Shown: positions 43,672 to 52,380 of the stretch, piece by piece
How positions within the stretch are numbered: the stretch's first letter is position 1
How the letters are laid out: each line of letters opens with the position of its first letter
Origin: Streptomyces coeruleorubidus
GTDB taxonomy: Bacteria; Actinomycetota; Actinomycetes; Streptomycetales; Streptomycetaceae
Direction: 5' to 3'
DNA length: 64,000 nt
Assembly: GCF_008705135.1 (NCBI RefSeq)
Contig: NZ_CP023694.1
Location: forward strand, 3,534,001 to 3,598,000
Made by a program: the position numbers and the translations under genes
The notes under the pieces: model-generated
The model's database searches: none
What the model was told of the DNA's origin: nothing
Seen by the model: only the letters and a program-made list of their open reading frames with translations

Positions 43672-44369
43672 CCTCGGGACTCTGGGAACTCGTACTGAAG
43701 GGCGTCTGGGTCACGATCCAGCTGCTCGTGTGCAGCGCGCTGCTGGCGGCTGCGGTGTCCTTCGTGGTCGGCGTCGCGCGCACCCACCGGCTGTGGATCG
43801 TCCGCTTCCTGGCGGGCTTCTACACCGAGGTGTTCCGCGGGACCTCGGCCCTGGTGATGATCTTCTGGGTGTTCTTCGTGCTGCCCCCGGCCTTCGGCTG
43901 GCAGCTGGTGCCGCTGTGGGCGGGCACGCTGGCGCTCGGCCTGACCTACGGGGCGTACGGCTCCGAGATCGTGCGCGGCGCGCTGACCGCGGTCGACCCG
44001 GCGCAGCGGGAGGGCGGGATCGCGCTCAGCTTCACGCCCTGGCAGCGGATGCGGCTGATCCTGCTGCCGCAGGCGGTGCCGGAGATGATCCCGCCGTTCT
44101 CCAACCTGCTCATCGAGCTGCTCAAGGGCACCGCCCTGGTGTCGATCATGGGCATGGGCGACCTGGCGTTCAGCGGCAACCTGGTGCGACTGGCGCTCCA
44201 GGAGAGCGCGGAGATCTACACGTACATCCTGCTCATCTACTTCGTGATCGCCTTCCTGCTCACCCGGGTCATGCGCGGGCTGGAGAAGAGGCTCAAGGCG
44301 GGTGTCGGGAAGAAGCCCGACAGCAAGACCCGGGCGCCTGAGCCGGTCGTGGTGGAGGCGGTCCGATGA
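43668..44369 (+). CDS. ehuC: ABC transporter permease (EhuC-like)
   Basis: 233 residues with about five membrane helices. The His/Glu/Gln/Arg-type permease loop is YGSEIVRGALTAVDPAQREG. FYTEVFRGTSALVMIFWVFF matches the RGT(P/S) segment of polar amino-acid permeases. ATGA overlap with ehuB. It forms a heterodimeric channel with EhuD. Confidence 0.85.
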   Translation: MTSGLWELVLKGVWVTIQLLVCSALLAAAVSFVVGVARTHRLWIVRFLAGFYTEVFRGTSALVMIFWVFFVLPPAFGWQLVPLWAGTLALGLTYGAYGSEIVRGALTAVDPAQREGGIALSFTPWQRMRLILLPQAVPEMIPPFSNLLIELLKGTALVSIMGMGDLAFSGNLVRLALQESAEIYTYILLIYFVIAFLLTRVMRGLEKRLKAGVGKKPDSKTRAPEPVVVEAVR

Positions 44370-45016
44370 ACTGGGACTGGAGCGCGGTCTCCGACTTCAT
44401 GCCGGACTTCTGGAAGGGTCTGCTGGTCACCCTTCAGATCCTGGTGATCGGTTCGCTGATCTCGTTCGCGCTGGGCCTGGTGTGGGCGCTGCTGATGCGG
44501 TTGCCGACGCGCTGGGTGACCTGGCCGGTCGGCGTCGTCACGGAGTTCGTCCGCAACACCCCGCTGCTGGTGCAGCTGTTCTTCCTCTACTACGTGCTGC
44601 CCGAGTGGGGCCTGACCTTCTCGGCGCTCGCCACGGGCGTCTTCGCGATCGGGCTGCACTACTCGACGTACACGATGCAGGTCTACCGCGCCGGTATCGA
44701 GGCCGTGCCGGTCGGCCAGTGGGAGGCGGCGACGGCGCTGAACCTGCCGCTGCGCCGGACGTGGTCCGCGGTGATCCTGCCGCAGGCGGTGCGCCGGGTC
44801 GTCCCCGCGCTGGGCAACTACGTCATCGCGATGCTCAAGGACACGCCCATGCTGATGGCGATCTCCGTGCTGGAGATGCTCGGCCACGCGCGCCTGTTCT
44901 CGCAGGAGCACTTCCAGTTCACCGAGCCGCTGACGGTGATCGGCGTGGCCTTCATCGTCATTTCCTATCTGGCCTCCCTTCTCCTGCGAGCCCTGGAGCG
45001 ACGCCTTGCCCACTGA
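44366..45016 (+). CDS. ehuD: ABC transporter permease (EhuD-like)
   Basis: 216 residues, five helices. The permease loop is YRAGIEAVPVGQWEAATALN and FVRNTPLLVQLFFLYYVLPE is the family signature. The ATG overlaps ehuC by 4 bp and the stop lies inside the ehuA start region. Confidence 0.85.
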   Translation: MNWDWSAVSDFMPDFWKGLLVTLQILVIGSLISFALGLVWALLMRLPTRWVTWPVGVVTEFVRNTPLLVQLFFLYYVLPEWGLTFSALATGVFAIGLHYSTYTMQVYRAGIEAVPVGQWEAATALNLPLRRTWSAVILPQAVRRVVPALGNYVIAMLKDTPMLMAISVLEMLGHARLFSQEHFQFTEPLTVIGVAFIVISYLASLLLRALERRLAH

Positions 45017-45791
45017 CACTCTCCCCAACCCCGAGAAGAACCCCGCCAGGAGCACCGGCGAGCTGATCCGGCTGGAGCAGGTCACCAAGCGGTTCGGGAG
45101 CAACACCGTCCTGGACCACCTGGACTTCTCCGTCGACGCCGGCAAGCACGTCACCCTGATCGGACCGTCCGGCTCCGGCAAGACCACGATCCTGCGGCTG
45201 CTGATGACCCTGCTCAAGCCCGACGAGGGCACGATCACGGTCGACGGGCAGAAGCTGTTCCCGGCCTCCGACAAGGAGGTCCGGGAGGTCCGCAAGAAGA
45301 TCGGGATGGTCTTCCAGCAGTTCAACCTGTTCCCGAACATGTCGGTGCTGCGGAACATCACCGAGGCACCGGTCACCGTCCTCGGCATGTCCAAGGACGA
45401 GGCCGTGGAGCGGGCCAAGGGCCTGCTGGAGATGGTGGGCCTGTCCGACAAGTGCGACGCGCACCCGGCGCAGCTGTCCGGCGGGCAGCAGCAGCGGGTG
45501 GCGATCGCCCGGGCGCTGGCGATGCGGCCGCAGGTGCTGCTCCTGGACGAGGTGACCTCCGCGCTCGACCCGGAGCTGGTCGCGGGCGTACTCGACGTTC
45601 TGCGGGACATCGCCCGTTCCACGGACATCACGATGCTCTGCGTGACCCACGAGATGAACTTCGCCCGGGACATCTCCGACCAGGTACTGATGTTCGACTC
45701 GGGCCGGGTCATCGAGTCGGGCCCGCCCGAGAAGATCTTCAGCGAGCCGGAGCAGGACCGCACACGGGAGTTCCTCAGCGCGGTGCTCTGA
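45006..45791 (+). CDS. ehuA: ABC transporter ATP-binding protein (EhuA-like)
   Basis: 261 residues from a TTG at 45006, overlapping ehuD by 11 bp. Walker A GPSGSGKTT, Q-loop MVFQQFNLFPNMSV, signature LSGGQQQRVAIARAL, Walker B LLLDEVTSALDP and the H-loop in VTHEMNFARD are intact. It energises EhuC-EhuD; unlike the sugar operons, this transporter carries its own ATPase. Confidence 0.92.
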   Translation: MPTDTLPNPEKNPARSTGELIRLEQVTKRFGSNTVLDHLDFSVDAGKHVTLIGPSGSGKTTILRLLMTLLKPDEGTITVDGQKLFPASDKEVREVRKKIGMVFQQFNLFPNMSVLRNITEAPVTVLGMSKDEAVERAKGLLEMVGLSDKCDAHPAQLSGGQQQRVAIARALAMRPQVLLLDEVTSALDPELVAGVLDVLRDIARSTDITMLCVTHEMNFARDISDQVLMFDSGRVIESGPPEKIFSEPEQDRTREFLSAVL

Positions 45792-45827
45792 CTACACCGC
45801 GTGATCAGGCAGAACACCGGGCCCGGT

Positions 45828-45874
45828 GACTGGGGCATGCGTTTGGCATATGCCAGCGGGCCAATGCCCCAGTC
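45828..45874. promoter_or_regulatory. Nested inverted repeat between ehuA and the IclR gene
   Basis: GACTGGGGCAT (45828-45838) pairs with ATGCCCCAGTC (45864-45874). Inside the loop lies the perfect palindrome TGGCATATGCCA (45844-45855), shared with 30890-30901. Flanking CCCGG and CCGGG extend the outer stem with one bulged base. It may be an autoregulatory operator of the IclR protein and/or the ehu terminator; there is no T tract. Confidence 0.6.
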
Positions 45875-45990
45875 CGGGGGCCCGGGAATCTTGTCAACCC
45901 CCGCTCTCCGCGGGCCCTTTGCCGGTTATCGTGGAGGGGATTCGCTGTCCGGATTCACGGCCCAAACAGCAAGCGCAGGGGGAGACCACC

Positions 45991-46752
45991 GTGGCGCTGA
46001 AGCACGAGCCGCCGACCACCCCGTACCACTCGTCCCAGGAAGCCCTGCGCGTCCTGGAGACGGTGGCGCGGAGCTCCACCGGAGTCACCGACGCCGAGCT
46101 CGCCCGGCACACCGGCATCGGACCGGAGCGGCTGACCGCGCTGCTGCGCATGCTGCGCCGTGAGGGCTACGTCGAGCAGATCGCCGACGGCGCGTACGTC
46201 ACGGGCGAGACGCTGGCCCGCCTCGGCTCCGCCCAGCACCGCGAGCAGGCCCTGCGCGACAAGCTCCAGCACGCCCTCGACCGGCTGCGCGACTCGGTCG
46301 GCGCCGCCGTCTACATGAGCCGGTACGTCGACGGTGAGATCAGGGTCACCCAGTACGCCGACAGCCCGGCCACTCCCAAGGTCAACGAGTGGGTCGACTT
46401 CCGCTCCTCGGCTCACGCCACCGCGATCGGCAAGAGCCTGCTCACCCAGCTCGACCACGCCGGCCGCCGCGACCACCTCGCCCGGCACAAGATGGCCCGC
46501 CTCACCTCGCGCACCATCACCAGCGACCGCCTGCTGCTCTCCCGGCTGGAGGCCCAGCCGCCCACCGTGCCCGTCCTGGACCTCCAGGAGTACGCGGTCG
46601 GCACAGTCTGCGCGGCCGTCCCCGTCACGGCCGGCTCCTCGGTCGGCTGCCTGGCCCTGTCCCTCCCGGTCGAGCAGGCCCACCGGCTGCGCCAGGCCGC
46701 GGACGCCCTCAACCGCAACGCGGCACCGGTCCTGCTCTCCATGGCGATCTAG
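45991..46752 (+). CDS. IclR-family transcriptional regulator
   Basis: 253 residues from a GTG with GGGGGAG 6-7 nt upstream. The N-terminal winged helix (QEALRVLETVARSSTGVTDA, LARHTGIGPERLTALLRMLR) is followed by the IclR effector domain (AVYMSRYVDGEIRVTQY, FRSSAHATAIGKSLL, YAVGTVCAAVPVTAG). It probably controls the upstream ehu genes and perhaps the amidase/isomerase cluster. The upstream nested palindrome is the likely autogenous site. Confidence 0.88.
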   Translation: MALKHEPPTTPYHSSQEALRVLETVARSSTGVTDAELARHTGIGPERLTALLRMLRREGYVEQIADGAYVTGETLARLGSAQHREQALRDKLQHALDRLRDSVGAAVYMSRYVDGEIRVTQYADSPATPKVNEWVDFRSSAHATAIGKSLLTQLDHAGRRDHLARHKMARLTSRTITSDRLLLSRLEAQPPTVPVLDLQEYAVGTVCAAVPVTAGSSVGCLALSLPVEQAHRLRQAADALNRNAAPVLLSMAI

Positions 46753-46853
46753 GCCCGCTCCGGGTGGTCCGAAGCACCCCGAAGGACCGGGTATTATTTT
46801 CTCCGTCGCCACCGCGAGAACGCGCCATGCGGAACGCGGTCGGCGGGAGTCAT

Positions 46854-46927
46854 GCGCCGCTAGCTCAGTTGGTTAGAGCAGCTGACTCTTAATCAGCGGG
46901 TCCGGGGTTCGAGTCCCTGGCGGCGCA
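46854..46927 (+). tRNA. tRNA-Lys (anticodon CTT), copy 3
   Basis: Identical to the copies at 31574, 32458 and 52580. Its 3' 35 nt are overlapped antisense by the end of the convergent acyl-CoA ligase CDS. Confidence 0.97.
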
Positions 46928-48557
46928 CCGGTGAAGGGCCTCTCGTGGGAGCGGGAGGCCCTTCGGCGTGTTCGAGATCCTCCCTGGTCAGCAGGCGGTA
47001 CGCAGGCTCCCCCGGAGGCCGCCACCACACCGGGTCCGCGCACCTGAGGCCCTCCTTCCGTAACGCCGCCCGCTGGATCTTGTTCGTGGCCGTCACCGGC
47101 ATCCGCCCCACCACCCGCACGAACCGGGGCGCCATCTTCGTCCCCAGGTCGGGCTGGGCGAGCAGGAACCCCGCGAACGCCTCCGGATCGAAGGTCCCGG
47201 CGATCGTCGCCATCACCTGGTCCCCGGTCACCGGGTCCGGCACCGCGTACACGGCGACGGCGGCGGCCCCCTCGTACCGGGCGAGGATGTTCTCGATCAT
47301 CGCGGCCGCCAGGTTCTCCCCGTCGACGCGCAGGCGGTCGTCGGTGCGGCCGGCGAAGTAGAGACAGCCGTCGGCGTCCCGGTAGAAGAGGTCGCCCGTC
47401 CAGTACCAGCCGTCCTTGCGCCGCTCCGCCTCCGCCTCCGGATTGCGCCAGTAGCCCTCGAAGGGACTGGGCCCCTGGTTGACCAGTTCGCCGATCGCCT
47501 CGTCCCCGTTGAGCAGCCGGCCCGCCGCGTCGAAGCGGGCCGGCGGGCACTCCTCACGGCTCTCCGGGTCGAGGACGACGAGCCCGGGTGCCGCCCGGCC
47601 GACCGCGCCCGGCGGCGTCCCCGGCGACCACTGCACGGCCGCCCCGCCCTCGGACGAGCCGTACCCCTCCACCAGCCGCACCCCGAACCGCCGCTCGAAG
47701 GCCGCCGCGTCCACCGCGCCCGCCTCCGTTCCGAAGCCGAGGCGGAGGGGGTTGTCGCGGTCGTCGGGGCGGGGCCCGGTGGCCAGGACGTACTGGACCG
47801 CCCGGCCGACGTAGGTGAAGTACGTCGCCCCGTAGCGGCGTACGTCCGGCAGGAAGCGGGACGCCGAGAAGCGCCGGCGCAGCGCAACGCCCGCCCCGGT
47901 GACGAGTGCGGGCGCCCAGCCGGCGATCACCGCGTTGCCGTGGAACATCGGCATGCAGAGGTAGTGCACACCCTCCGGACCCAGGGCGAACTGGCCGGCC
48001 AGGGAGCGTCCGGCGGCTGCCAGGCGGCCCTGGGAGCACAGTGCGGCCTTGGGCGCGCCGGTCGAGCCGGAGGTGAAGTAGAGGAGGAAGCGGTCGTGCG
48101 GGGTGGCCCGGGAGGCGTCCGGGCATGCGTCCTCGTAGGGGATCAGGAGGCCGGCGTACTCCTCCGTGTCCGTCACCAGCAGGCGCACTCCGGGCAGATC
48201 CAGGCCCTTGAGCAGCGGCAGGTGGGTCCGCTCGGTGACCAGGATCCGGCACTCGGTGTGCAGGATGTCGCGGGCGAGTTCGGCGCCTCTGCGGGTGGGG
48301 TTCACGCCGGCGACCGCCGCCCCGGCCAGGGCCGCCGCGCCCAGCCACAGGGGGAACTCGGGGGTGTTGTCGAGGAGCACCCCGATGTGGGGCTCGGCGT
48401 CCGGCGGCAGCAGATCGGCGAGCAGGGCCGCCCGGGCCGCGGCTCCGGCCGCCACCTCGTGGTGGGTCAGGACCTGTTCCTCGCACCGCAGTCCGGGCCG
48501 GTGGTCGCCCCACCGGTCCCGTACGAGCTCCGCGACCGTACGTCCTGTGGACTCCAT
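46893..48557 (-). CDS. AMP-forming acyl-CoA synthetase / fatty-acid-CoA ligase
   Basis: 554 residues from the ATG at 48557. The AMP-binding P-loop is FLLYFTSGSTGAPKAALCSQ, then LVEGYGSSEGGAAVQWSP, the catalytic GDLFYRDADGCLYFAGRTDD and the C-terminal Lys in ATNKIQRAALRKEG. It activates a carboxylic acid to acyl-CoA. The natural end seems to be shortly after this; instead the frame runs through the tRNA terminator and ends with a tRNA-antisense peptide (RRQGLEPRTR, stop at 46893). No earlier in-frame stop exists. Substrate unknown. Confidence 0.88.
   Translation of the reverse strand: MESTGRTVAELVRDRWGDHRPGLRCEEQVLTHHEVAAGAAARAALLADLLPPDAEPHIGVLLDNTPEFPLWLGAAALAGAAVAGVNPTRRGAELARDILHTECRILVTERTHLPLLKGLDLPGVRLLVTDTEEYAGLLIPYEDACPDASRATPHDRFLLYFTSGSTGAPKAALCSQGRLAAAGRSLAGQFALGPEGVHYLCMPMFHGNAVIAGWAPALVTGAGVALRRRFSASRFLPDVRRYGATYFTYVGRAVQYVLATGPRPDDRDNPLRLGFGTEAGAVDAAAFERRFGVRLVEGYGSSEGGAAVQWSPGTPPGAVGRAAPGLVVLDPESREECPPARFDAAGRLLNGDEAIGELVNQGPSPFEGYWRNPEAEAERRKDGWYWTGDLFYRDADGCLYFAGRTDDRLRVDGENLAAAMIENILARYEGAAAVAVYAVPDPVTGDQVMATIAGTFDPEAFAGFLLAQPDLGTKMAPRFVRVVGRMPVTATNKIQRAALRKEGLRCADPVWWRPPGEPAYRLLTREDLEHAEGPPAPTRGPSPVRRQGLEPRTR
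46933..46964 (+). terminator. Terminator of tRNA-Lys copy 3
   Basis: GAAGGGCCTC (46933-46942) pairs with GAGGCCCTTC (46955-46964). It lies inside the 3' end of the antisense ligase CDS. Confidence 0.75.
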
Positions 48558-48607
48558 GGGCCGCAAGGTAGCTGATGCACCGTCAGATGTGGAGGGCCGC
48601 CGTGGCG

Positions 48608-49063
48608 TCACACCACGGTGAACATGAGATGGGCGACGACCATGAACACCAGGCAGAAGACGATGACCACGCCCAGAAACACCACCGCGCAGCCCGTGCC
48701 CGCCGCGAGCCTCCCCCGTGCCGGCGCGTGGGCCGTGGCGCGCTCGGGGCGGTCCGGCAGGTAGTACACGGTGACGATGTCACCCTCCACGGTCGTCGCC
48801 GGACCGTTCGCCTCGTCGAAGCGGATCACGCGGGCGTCGTGTGCGGTGAACTCGTAGACGTGGTGCAAGGTGGTCCGCACACTGCTGTCACCGCCGCCAC
48901 TCGTCGTCGTGTAGGCCCGCAGACACCGCGCCTGGGACGTGAACCCGCTGTTCCAGGCCCTGCTCACATCCTGCGCGCGGCGGGCGATCCCGGTCAGGGC
49001 GAAGATCGCCAGGGCGATCATGAGTGCCGGTACGACATAGAAGAAAGCCTGGAATGCCGCCAT
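48608..49063 (-). CDS. DUF3592-type membrane protein
   Basis: 151 residues with one hydrophobic helix at each end (FFYVVPALMIALAIFALTGI and CAVVFLGVVIVFCLVFMVVA). A beta-rich middle follows the DUF3592 pattern: TSQARCLRAYTTT, LHHVYEFTAHDARVIRF, EGDIVTVYYLPDRPERATAH. Probably in the cytoplasmic membrane with an exposed soluble domain. Function unknown for the family. Confidence 0.78.
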   Translation of the reverse strand: MAAFQAFFYVVPALMIALAIFALTGIARRAQDVSRAWNSGFTSQARCLRAYTTTSGGGDSSVRTTLHHVYEFTAHDARVIRFDEANGPATTVEGDIVTVYYLPDRPERATAHAPARGRLAAGTGCAVVFLGVVIVFCLVFMVVAHLMFTVV

Positions 49064-49148
49064 GGTGCCCCCCGATGTCCCGCACGGTCGCGATCGGCCG
49101 GCATGGGGAACCTACCCACACCGGCCGTACCGCCGCCTCAGGAGAACC

Positions 49149-49754
49149 TCAGAACGTCACGTCCGAGCACGCGTAGAACGCGTTGCCCGTGTCGGCGATC
49201 GTCCACACCGCCAGGATGACGTGGTGGCCGCTCAGCCCGGACGGCAGCCTGCCGCTGTGGGAGAGTGTGGACGGGGGCCGCTGGCCGTTGTACGGCACCG
49301 TGAAGAACGGCGTGAGGTTGAGGTCGGACCTGGCCAGGTTGTGGTTCTGGTTCCAGCCCGGCTTGGTGATGTAGTACTTGAAGTCGGTCGTGGCGTGCAT
49401 GGCCGTGAACTGCCAGCGGAACGTGTAGGTCTGGCCACCGGTCACCTTGGTGGTGGGCCAGGCCCCGCCGGACGGCGTCCGCGGCGCGCTGAGCTGGCTG
49501 AACTGGCCGAGGCCGGCGTTGCATATCTGCCCGTCGGCCGGGCCGGAGGCCGGGAAGCCCTTCGGCCCCTCGACGCTCTGCGGTTCCCACTGGATCGGGC
49601 CGCAGTTGGTCACGGTGCCGTTCTGGCAGAGCTTCTGCCGGCTGACGGGGAGGTCGGTGTAGCCGTGGCCGCTGGCGCCGCCGGAGGAGAGTACGAGGGC
49701 TCCGGTCGTGGCCAGTCCCACCGCGGCTGCGGACAACTTGGTCCTTGTGCGCAT
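49149..49754 (-). CDS. chb3: AA10 lytic polysaccharide monooxygenase / chitin-binding protein (Chb3-like)
   Basis: 201 residues. After a 29-residue signal peptide the mature protein begins with His30 (HGYTDLPVSRQ), one half of the copper histidine brace. The second His is in FTAMHATTDFKYYITKPGW and the Phe is in IADTGNAFYACSDVTF. Single-domain, same length as Streptomyces Chb3 (SCO2833). It oxidatively cleaves or binds chitin. AGGAG precedes the ATG. A DasR-type palindrome about 50 bp upstream indicates control by GlcNAc metabolism. Confidence 0.92.
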   Translation of the reverse strand: MRTRTKLSAAAVGLATTGALVLSSGGASGHGYTDLPVSRQKLCQNGTVTNCGPIQWEPQSVEGPKGFPASGPADGQICNAGLGQFSQLSAPRTPSGGAWPTTKVTGGQTYTFRWQFTAMHATTDFKYYITKPGWNQNHNLARSDLNLTPFFTVPYNGQRPPSTLSHSGRLPSGLSGHHVILAVWTIADTGNAFYACSDVTF

Positions 49755-49802
49755 ACTGCCGCTCCTGGAGAACGTGGGGGATGTTCAGTGAGCTGTGCAG
49801 GT

Positions 49803-49814
49803 AGGTCTAGACCA
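49803..49814. promoter_or_regulatory. DasR-responsive element (dre) of chb3
   Basis: AGGTCTAGACCA contains the perfect palindrome GGTCTAGACC (49804-49813). The known dre core is TGGTCTAGACCA, so one flanking base differs. It stands about 50 bp before the chb3 start, as in other chitinolytic genes. Confidence 0.8.
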
Positions 49815-49855
49815 AGTCTGAGGGTAGGGACGTCAGTTGAACATGTCCATACCAA

Positions 49856-50962
49856 TCACGGAGCTGTTTCTCCCCGGCCCGCGCAGAACGCCACCGTCAG
49901 GTCCTTCACCAGCGCCTTCCGCTCGTAGTCGTCGAGTTCGACCAGCCCCCGCATGGTCAGCCGGGTCACCGTGTCCTCCACCGAGTCCACGACCGAGGTG
50001 AGCACGCTCGCCCGGTGTTGGGCGTCCAGGGCGGCGATGCGGCGGCGGTGCATCGCGGCGGCGACCTCGGGGGCGTACTCCACCCGGACCGGCTGCACCG
50101 AGAACACCTCCAGGCCGACCACCGCCGCGTCGGCCGCCACCAGCCGGGTCAGCGCCTCGGCCGCCGCGTCCGTGGAGCCCTTGCCGCCGGGCATCTCCAC
50201 CGGCACCCGGGCCAGCGCCGCCTCGACGCACTCGCGCAGATACGTCTCGTGGTCCTCGACACCCAGCGTGGCCCGCGCGGTGTCCCGCACCCGCCACACC
50301 ACCAGGATCACCACCCGCAGCGATACCCCGTTCGCGTCGACGGCGGGGACCGGCTCGCTGCGCCAGTGCCGCAGCCGTACGTCCACCCGGCGGCGCAGCA
50401 GCAGCGGATTGACCCACAGCAGACCCGAGCGCCGGACGGTCCCCCGGTAGCGGCCGAACAGATCCAGCACCCAGGCCCGGCCGGTCCGGCCCCGGGCCAG
50501 CCCGCCGAACCCGAACAGCCCGAGCGCCCCGGCCCCCGCGTACGCCGCCCACTGCGCGGGACCGAGCCCGGCCCCGGCGTGCGCGGGCAGCCGCAGCGCC
50601 TCCAGCACGAGCGGCGGCAGCAGTCCGGCCCACCACGAGGTGACCGCACACCCGGCCGCCCCGCAGGCCCCGGCCAGTACACCCGCCGCTCCGGGCAGCA
50701 CCCGCGCGGACCGCTCCACCAGGTCGGGGTCGGCCCGCGGCAGCGGGCGCGGCGCCAGGGCCGCCGGGCGTCCGAGGCGCGGCTGCTCCCCCGTGCCCCG
50801 CCTGCGGGCGACGACCGCCGGCTTCAGCGGTACCGGCGCCGGGTCGGGGTCGTCGCGGAACAGCAGGTGGACGGGGATCTCGGTGGTGGCCTCGTTCTGG
50901 ATGAGCCGGGCGGGCCTGACCGGTCCGTCGGGCTCGGACGTGTGGGAAGTGGTCGTACTCAT
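49856..50962 (-). CDS. SPFH/Band-7 domain membrane protein
   Basis: 368 residues. There is a proline-rich N-terminus of about 75 residues, then three hydrophobic segments ([58 protein letters not shown]). An SPFH domain follows ([53 protein letters not shown]) and a final charged region ([20 protein letters not shown]). Such proteins organise membrane microdomains. Neighbouring genes are cell-wall related. Confidence 0.82.
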   Translation of the reverse strand: MSTTTSHTSEPDGPVRPARLIQNEATTEIPVHLLFRDDPDPAPVPLKPAVVARRRGTGEQPRLGRPAALAPRPLPRADPDLVERSARVLPGAAGVLAGACGAAGCAVTSWWAGLLPPLVLEALRLPAHAGAGLGPAQWAAYAGAGALGLFGFGGLARGRTGRAWVLDLFGRYRGTVRRSGLLWVNPLLLRRRVDVRLRHWRSEPVPAVDANGVSLRVVILVVWRVRDTARATLGVEDHETYLRECVEAALARVPVEMPGGKGSTDAAAEALTRLVAADAAVVGLEVFSVQPVRVEYAPEVAAAMHRRRIAALDAQHRASVLTSVVDSVEDTVTRLTMRGLVELDDYERKALVKDLTVAFCAGRGETAP

Positions 50963-51042
50963 GGGTGCCTCCAGCCTCCGCGCCAGATGCGTCGCAACGG
51001 GTGATCCCCGGTGCCGGGGTCGGACCCCTCCGAGGAGGGCTT

Positions 51043-52380
51043 CTACGAGAAGAGCCGCCGCCAGGTCTCGGGCCCCGGGTAGCCGTCCGCCGCGCCGCCC
51101 CGCCAGCCCTGGGTGCGCTGGAAGGCCTCGACGGCGCGCCGGTCCGCCTCACCCCAGCGCGGCCCCGGCCCGACCCGGTAGAACCTGCCGAACCCCTTCC
51201 GCACCAGCTGCCTCCCCAAATGGGTGATGTACGTGTTGCTGGCGCCTGGCCGGAACATCGCCCGGCCCGGGTAACCGGGGACCCCGTGGGAGGAGGGCGG
51301 CGGCCCGACCGCCCCGGCCTTCACGTCCTTGCCCTTCCCCGTGACCAGCAGCTCCCAGGTGCGCGGGCCGGGCAGGCCGTCCGCGTCGGCGCCCGTCCAG
51401 CCCTGGGCCAGCTGGAAGGCCCGGGTCGCCCGCCGGTCCGCGTCCGTCCAGCGCGGTCCCGGGCCCGCGGCGTAGGAGCCACCGGCCCCACGCGCGACGA
51501 GCATGCGGCCGAGCAGCGTGACGTACTTGTTGTTCGCGCCGGGGCCGAAATACGCCGCCCCCGGGTAGGGCGCGACGGCGGGTGCGCCCGGTTTCCCGTC
51601 GGCCGGTTCCTTGCCCGGCACGGTCCCCTGTTCCGTCCCCGGCTGCTCCGGCGTGACGCCCTTGTACCGGTAGGGGACGTACCGGTCGGAGTCGCTCCAG
51701 TAGGCGTACGGGGTGGACTGCCGGCGGGTGTGCGGGCGGGTCTGCTCATAGGCGATGTAGTAGGTGTGCGTGGAGTCCGTCCAGCCGCCGAAGATGACGA
51801 CGTGCGAGCCGCTCTCGGGGTCGGCCGGATTGTGGAACAGCAGAATGTCGCCCGGCTGGAGTTCCGACTTGGAAATCCGCTCACCGAATTGGGCGAGACT
51901 GCCCGTCCATTCGTTCCCGGGCAGCTTCCAGGCCATGGAGACGTAGCCCGAGCAGTCCTGCCGGTAACCGTCGGACCAGAAGTCGTTCATGTTGTACGGC
52001 ACCTTCGCGGCGACCCACGTCCTGGCCCGGCTGATGATCTCCGTACGGGTGATGGCGGTGGGCTTGAGGGTGGCCGAGGGGTCGGCGGGACGGCCGCCGG
52101 GGCCGTGCAGCGGGGCCTTCCCGCCCTGAGGAGTGTCTGGCTCTTCACCTGCGGAAACCCCGGGTCGGTGGGGTGCGTGCGGGGCGGCCGCGGCCGGCAC
52201 GGCGTGGCCCGCGCCGAGCGCCGCCGAGGCCACGGCGGCCAGGGCGAGGGCACGGTGTGCGGCCGGGTGGGCGGTGGTGCGGCCGGCCCAGGAATGCGGC
52301 AGGACGCGGCGCCAGTGGACGCATCCGGGGCAGTCGCAGTCGCTCGCGGGGGCGAATTCCTCGAATACCGGCGACTCCAT
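51043..52380 (-). CDS. NlpC/P60-type cell-wall hydrolase with two peptidoglycan-binding repeats
   Basis: 445 residues. There is an internal hydrophobic segment (HRALALAAVASAALGAGHAV, about 42-61) for export. The NlpC/P60-like domain has catalytic Cys in YRQDCSGYVSMAWKLPG and His in GSHVVIFGGW. Two tandem C-terminal modules (about 270-345 and 365-440) are alike: PG-x-ARYF/AMF ... GPGPRW-x-DRRA-x-AFQ-x-QGW, with GADADGLPGP and GGAADGYPGP. The repeats resemble peptidoglycan-binding domains. It should cut or bind cell wall after export. ATG at 52380 with GAGGGGA upstream. Confidence 0.83.
   Translation of the reverse strand: MESPVFEEFAPASDCDCPGCVHWRRVLPHSWAGRTTAHPAAHRALALAAVASAALGAGHAVPAAAAPHAPHRPGVSAGEEPDTPQGGKAPLHGPGGRPADPSATLKPTAITRTEIISRARTWVAAKVPYNMNDFWSDGYRQDCSGYVSMAWKLPGNEWTGSLAQFGERISKSELQPGDILLFHNPADPESGSHVVIFGGWTDSTHTYYIAYEQTRPHTRRQSTPYAYWSDSDRYVPYRYKGVTPEQPGTEQGTVPGKEPADGKPGAPAVAPYPGAAYFGPGANNKYVTLLGRMLVARGAGGSYAAGPGPRWTDADRRATRAFQLAQGWTGADADGLPGPRTWELLVTGKGKDVKAGAVGPPPSSHGVPGYPGRAMFRPGASNTYITHLGRQLVRKGFGRFYRVGPGPRWGEADRRAVEAFQRTQGWRGGAADGYPGPETWRRLFS

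Noticed and set aside
42740..45791. Full ectoine degradation locus eutABCDE
   Set aside because: Only a EutA-like protein is present; eutB, eutC, eutD and eutE homologues are absent from the window.
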